Source of the DNA: Martinezella lusitana
GTDB lineage: Bacteria; Pseudomonadota; Alphaproteobacteria; Rhizobiales; Rhizobiaceae
DNA length: 64,000 nucleotides
Assembly: GCF_016901135.1 (NCBI RefSeq)
Contig: NZ_JAFEVL010000045.1
Coordinates: forward strand, 248,001-312,000
Direction: 5' to 3'
Shown: piece by piece, positions 63,011 to 64,000 of the stretch
Layout: each line of letters starts with the position of its first letter
Position numbering within the stretch: position 1 is the first letter of the stretch
Position numbers and translations under genes: made by a program
Notes under the pieces: model-generated
What the model was told of the DNA's origin: nothing
What the model saw: only the letters and a program-made list of their open reading frames with translations
The model's database searches: none

Positions 63011-64000
63011 TTAAGCCTTGAAATCCAGCTTTGCCTCGCACGCACCGACCGAAGCCGGCAATAGCGGCTTGCGGATGCGCTGGCCGAAGTCCCGCTTGAA
63101 GCCGAAGACATTGCCGATCAGGCTCTTGGTATAGAGGCCGGGGCCGCTCGAGTAAGTGCGCCAGCCTCCATCCACTGCAATATCGCCCGCCTTGACGCGA
63201 GCCCAGTCTGACGAAGCGTGATAGCGATCGTCGAAGGCGGCGTCGCTGCTGCTGAGATAGGTGTTGCGCTGGCGCAGCGATGCATGCTCCAGCCGGCCGC
63301 TGACGGCGATCGGATTGGCGAGCGCCAGTGCCGCCCACACCGCTTCGGCATCGTCGTCGAGCGCCAATGCCTCGCAGTAGCGCAGATGCGCATGCACATA
63401 CATAAGGCCGATCTCGCGGCCGAAGAAGGACGAGGATTCAGCGCGGCGGAACAGCGTTTCGGGTCCGCCAGCATAGGTCGCCGGCTTCTCCATCAATCGA
63501 ACGCCATCCGGGAACAGCAGGTTCTCACGGATGATCTTCATATGGTCGTGACGCTGCTCCGGCGTGAACAGGCCGCCGATCATCGGCTGCGTCATCGCAA
63601 TCAGCGAATAGTGCAGGCCGGTCCGGGTATCCTGCGGGTGCAGCAGCAGTTCGACGCCATCATGGCTCGGATCGAAGACGCCATAGCCGGCGACGATGCC
63701 GTCTCGCATCAGGAGCCGGTTGAAATCGTCGCGCATGGCGGCTGCAATCTCCTGCAGTGCCTGCGCCTCATCGCTGCGGCTGTTGAGCGTCAGGATCTTG
63801 GCATAGCGCACCAGCTGCTCGTAAAGCAGTGAAACGGTCCAGCTGCTGACCATCCAGTCGCGCAAGTGCGGGTCGGCCGGCTGCAGACTGTCGTTCCAGT
63901 CGCCGTCGCCGTAGCGGATAAGGCTCGTGCCCTTCACGAAGCGGCTGCGCACGGTTTCGAGCAGCTTTTCTACGTGATCGGAGATCGTTGCATGCTCTGT
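63011..64000 (-). CDS. GH94-like carbohydrate phosphorylase/glucan-synthase-type domain (N-terminus beyond the window)
   Basis: The frame is open to the right edge, so only the C-terminal 329 residues are seen. It contains YGDGDWNDSLQPADP, a GDWND string seen in GH94 phosphorylases and in the C-terminal part of cyclic beta-glucan synthases, and a helical (alpha/alpha)6-like continuation (LLYEQLVRYAKILTLNSRSD ... FFGREIGLMYVHAHLRYCEA). GTG at 63952 is not the true start because coding continues upstream (DHVEKLLETVRSRF). The product could be a stand-alone phosphorylase or the tail of a larger protein; the rest is off the window. Confidence 0.75.
   Translation of the reverse strand, partial: TEHATISDHVEKLLETVRSRFVKGTSLIRYGDGDWNDSLQPADPHLRDWMVSSWTVSLLYEQLVRYAKILTLNSRSDEAQALQEIAAAMRDDFNRLLMRDGIVAGYGVFDPSHDGVELLLHPQDTRTGLHYSLIAMTQPMIGGLFTPEQRHDHMKIIRENLLFPDGVRLMEKPATYAGGPETLFRRAESSSFFGREIGLMYVHAHLRYCEALALDDDAEAVWAALALANPIAVSGRLEHASLRQRNTYLSSSDAAFDDRYHASSDWARVKAGDIAVDGGWRTYSSGPGLYTKSLIGNVFGFKRDFGQRIRKPLLPASVGACEAKLDFKA

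Overview
The window looks like a chromosomal or chromid stretch from a member of the Rhizobiaceae (a Rhizobium-like alphaproteobacterium). The basis is high GC content, many solute-uptake ABC systems, divergent LysR, TetR, GntR and MocR regulators, and lineage-typical small proteins (GCG_CRPN, DUF992, YiaA/B, CsbD). A sugar phosphorylase-like gene runs off the right edge. I found no rRNA, tRNA, CRISPR array, insertion sequence or prophage.

Layout. 1-7 kb: a NodB-type deacetylase, then a TetR repressor divergent from a pspA/yiaA-like membrane-stress pair with three copies of one operator, then a three-domain lysophospholipid transporter/acyltransferase/acyl-ACP synthetase. 6.5-18.6 kb: an OmpR-type two-component system, two cyclic-di-GMP enzymes, a PAP2 phosphatase, several small proteins, and a TetR/hydrolase divergent pair. 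18.6-32 kb: the most distinctive region. A GntR regulator with two winged-helix domains faces an eleven-gene, tightly packed cluster: ABC ATPase, two permeases, two short-chain dehydrogenases, a Tat-exported binding protein, a second ATPase, a PuuE/imidase-like deacetylase-fold hydrolase, a small CxxC protein, a CobW-type GTPase, a leaderless binding-protein paralogue and an amidase. My working hypothesis is uptake and two-step hydrolysis of a cyclic imide or similar cyclic amide: ring opening by the metal-dependent hydrolase, half-amide hydrolysis by the amidase, and metal supply by the GTPase. The regulator and the cluster share one operator sequence, present twice in opposite orientation.

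32-42 kb: oxidoreductases (two aldo/keto reductases, one with a lost catalytic tetrad, and a zinc alcohol dehydrogenase), a cupin/RibD-C pair divergent from a LysR gene, a PAS-LuxR regulator, a CsbD-BON-DUF992 group of small proteins, and an acyltransferase. 42-46 kb: katG divergent from oxyR, then a small ORF behind a long AT-rich palindrome. 46-52.6 kb: a MocR regulator divergent from a five-gene operon for uptake of a polar amino-acid-like compound and its hydrolysis by an M20 amidohydrolase. 52.6-56 kb: three surface-polysaccharide genes (acyltransferase, glycosyltransferase, flippase). 56-64 kb: a J-domain protein, a DegP-type protease, a DUF2161 nuclease-fold protein, a LysR/MFS/aldo-keto reductase locus, and the partial GH94-like gene.

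All functions are read from motifs and context by eye. No database search was possible.
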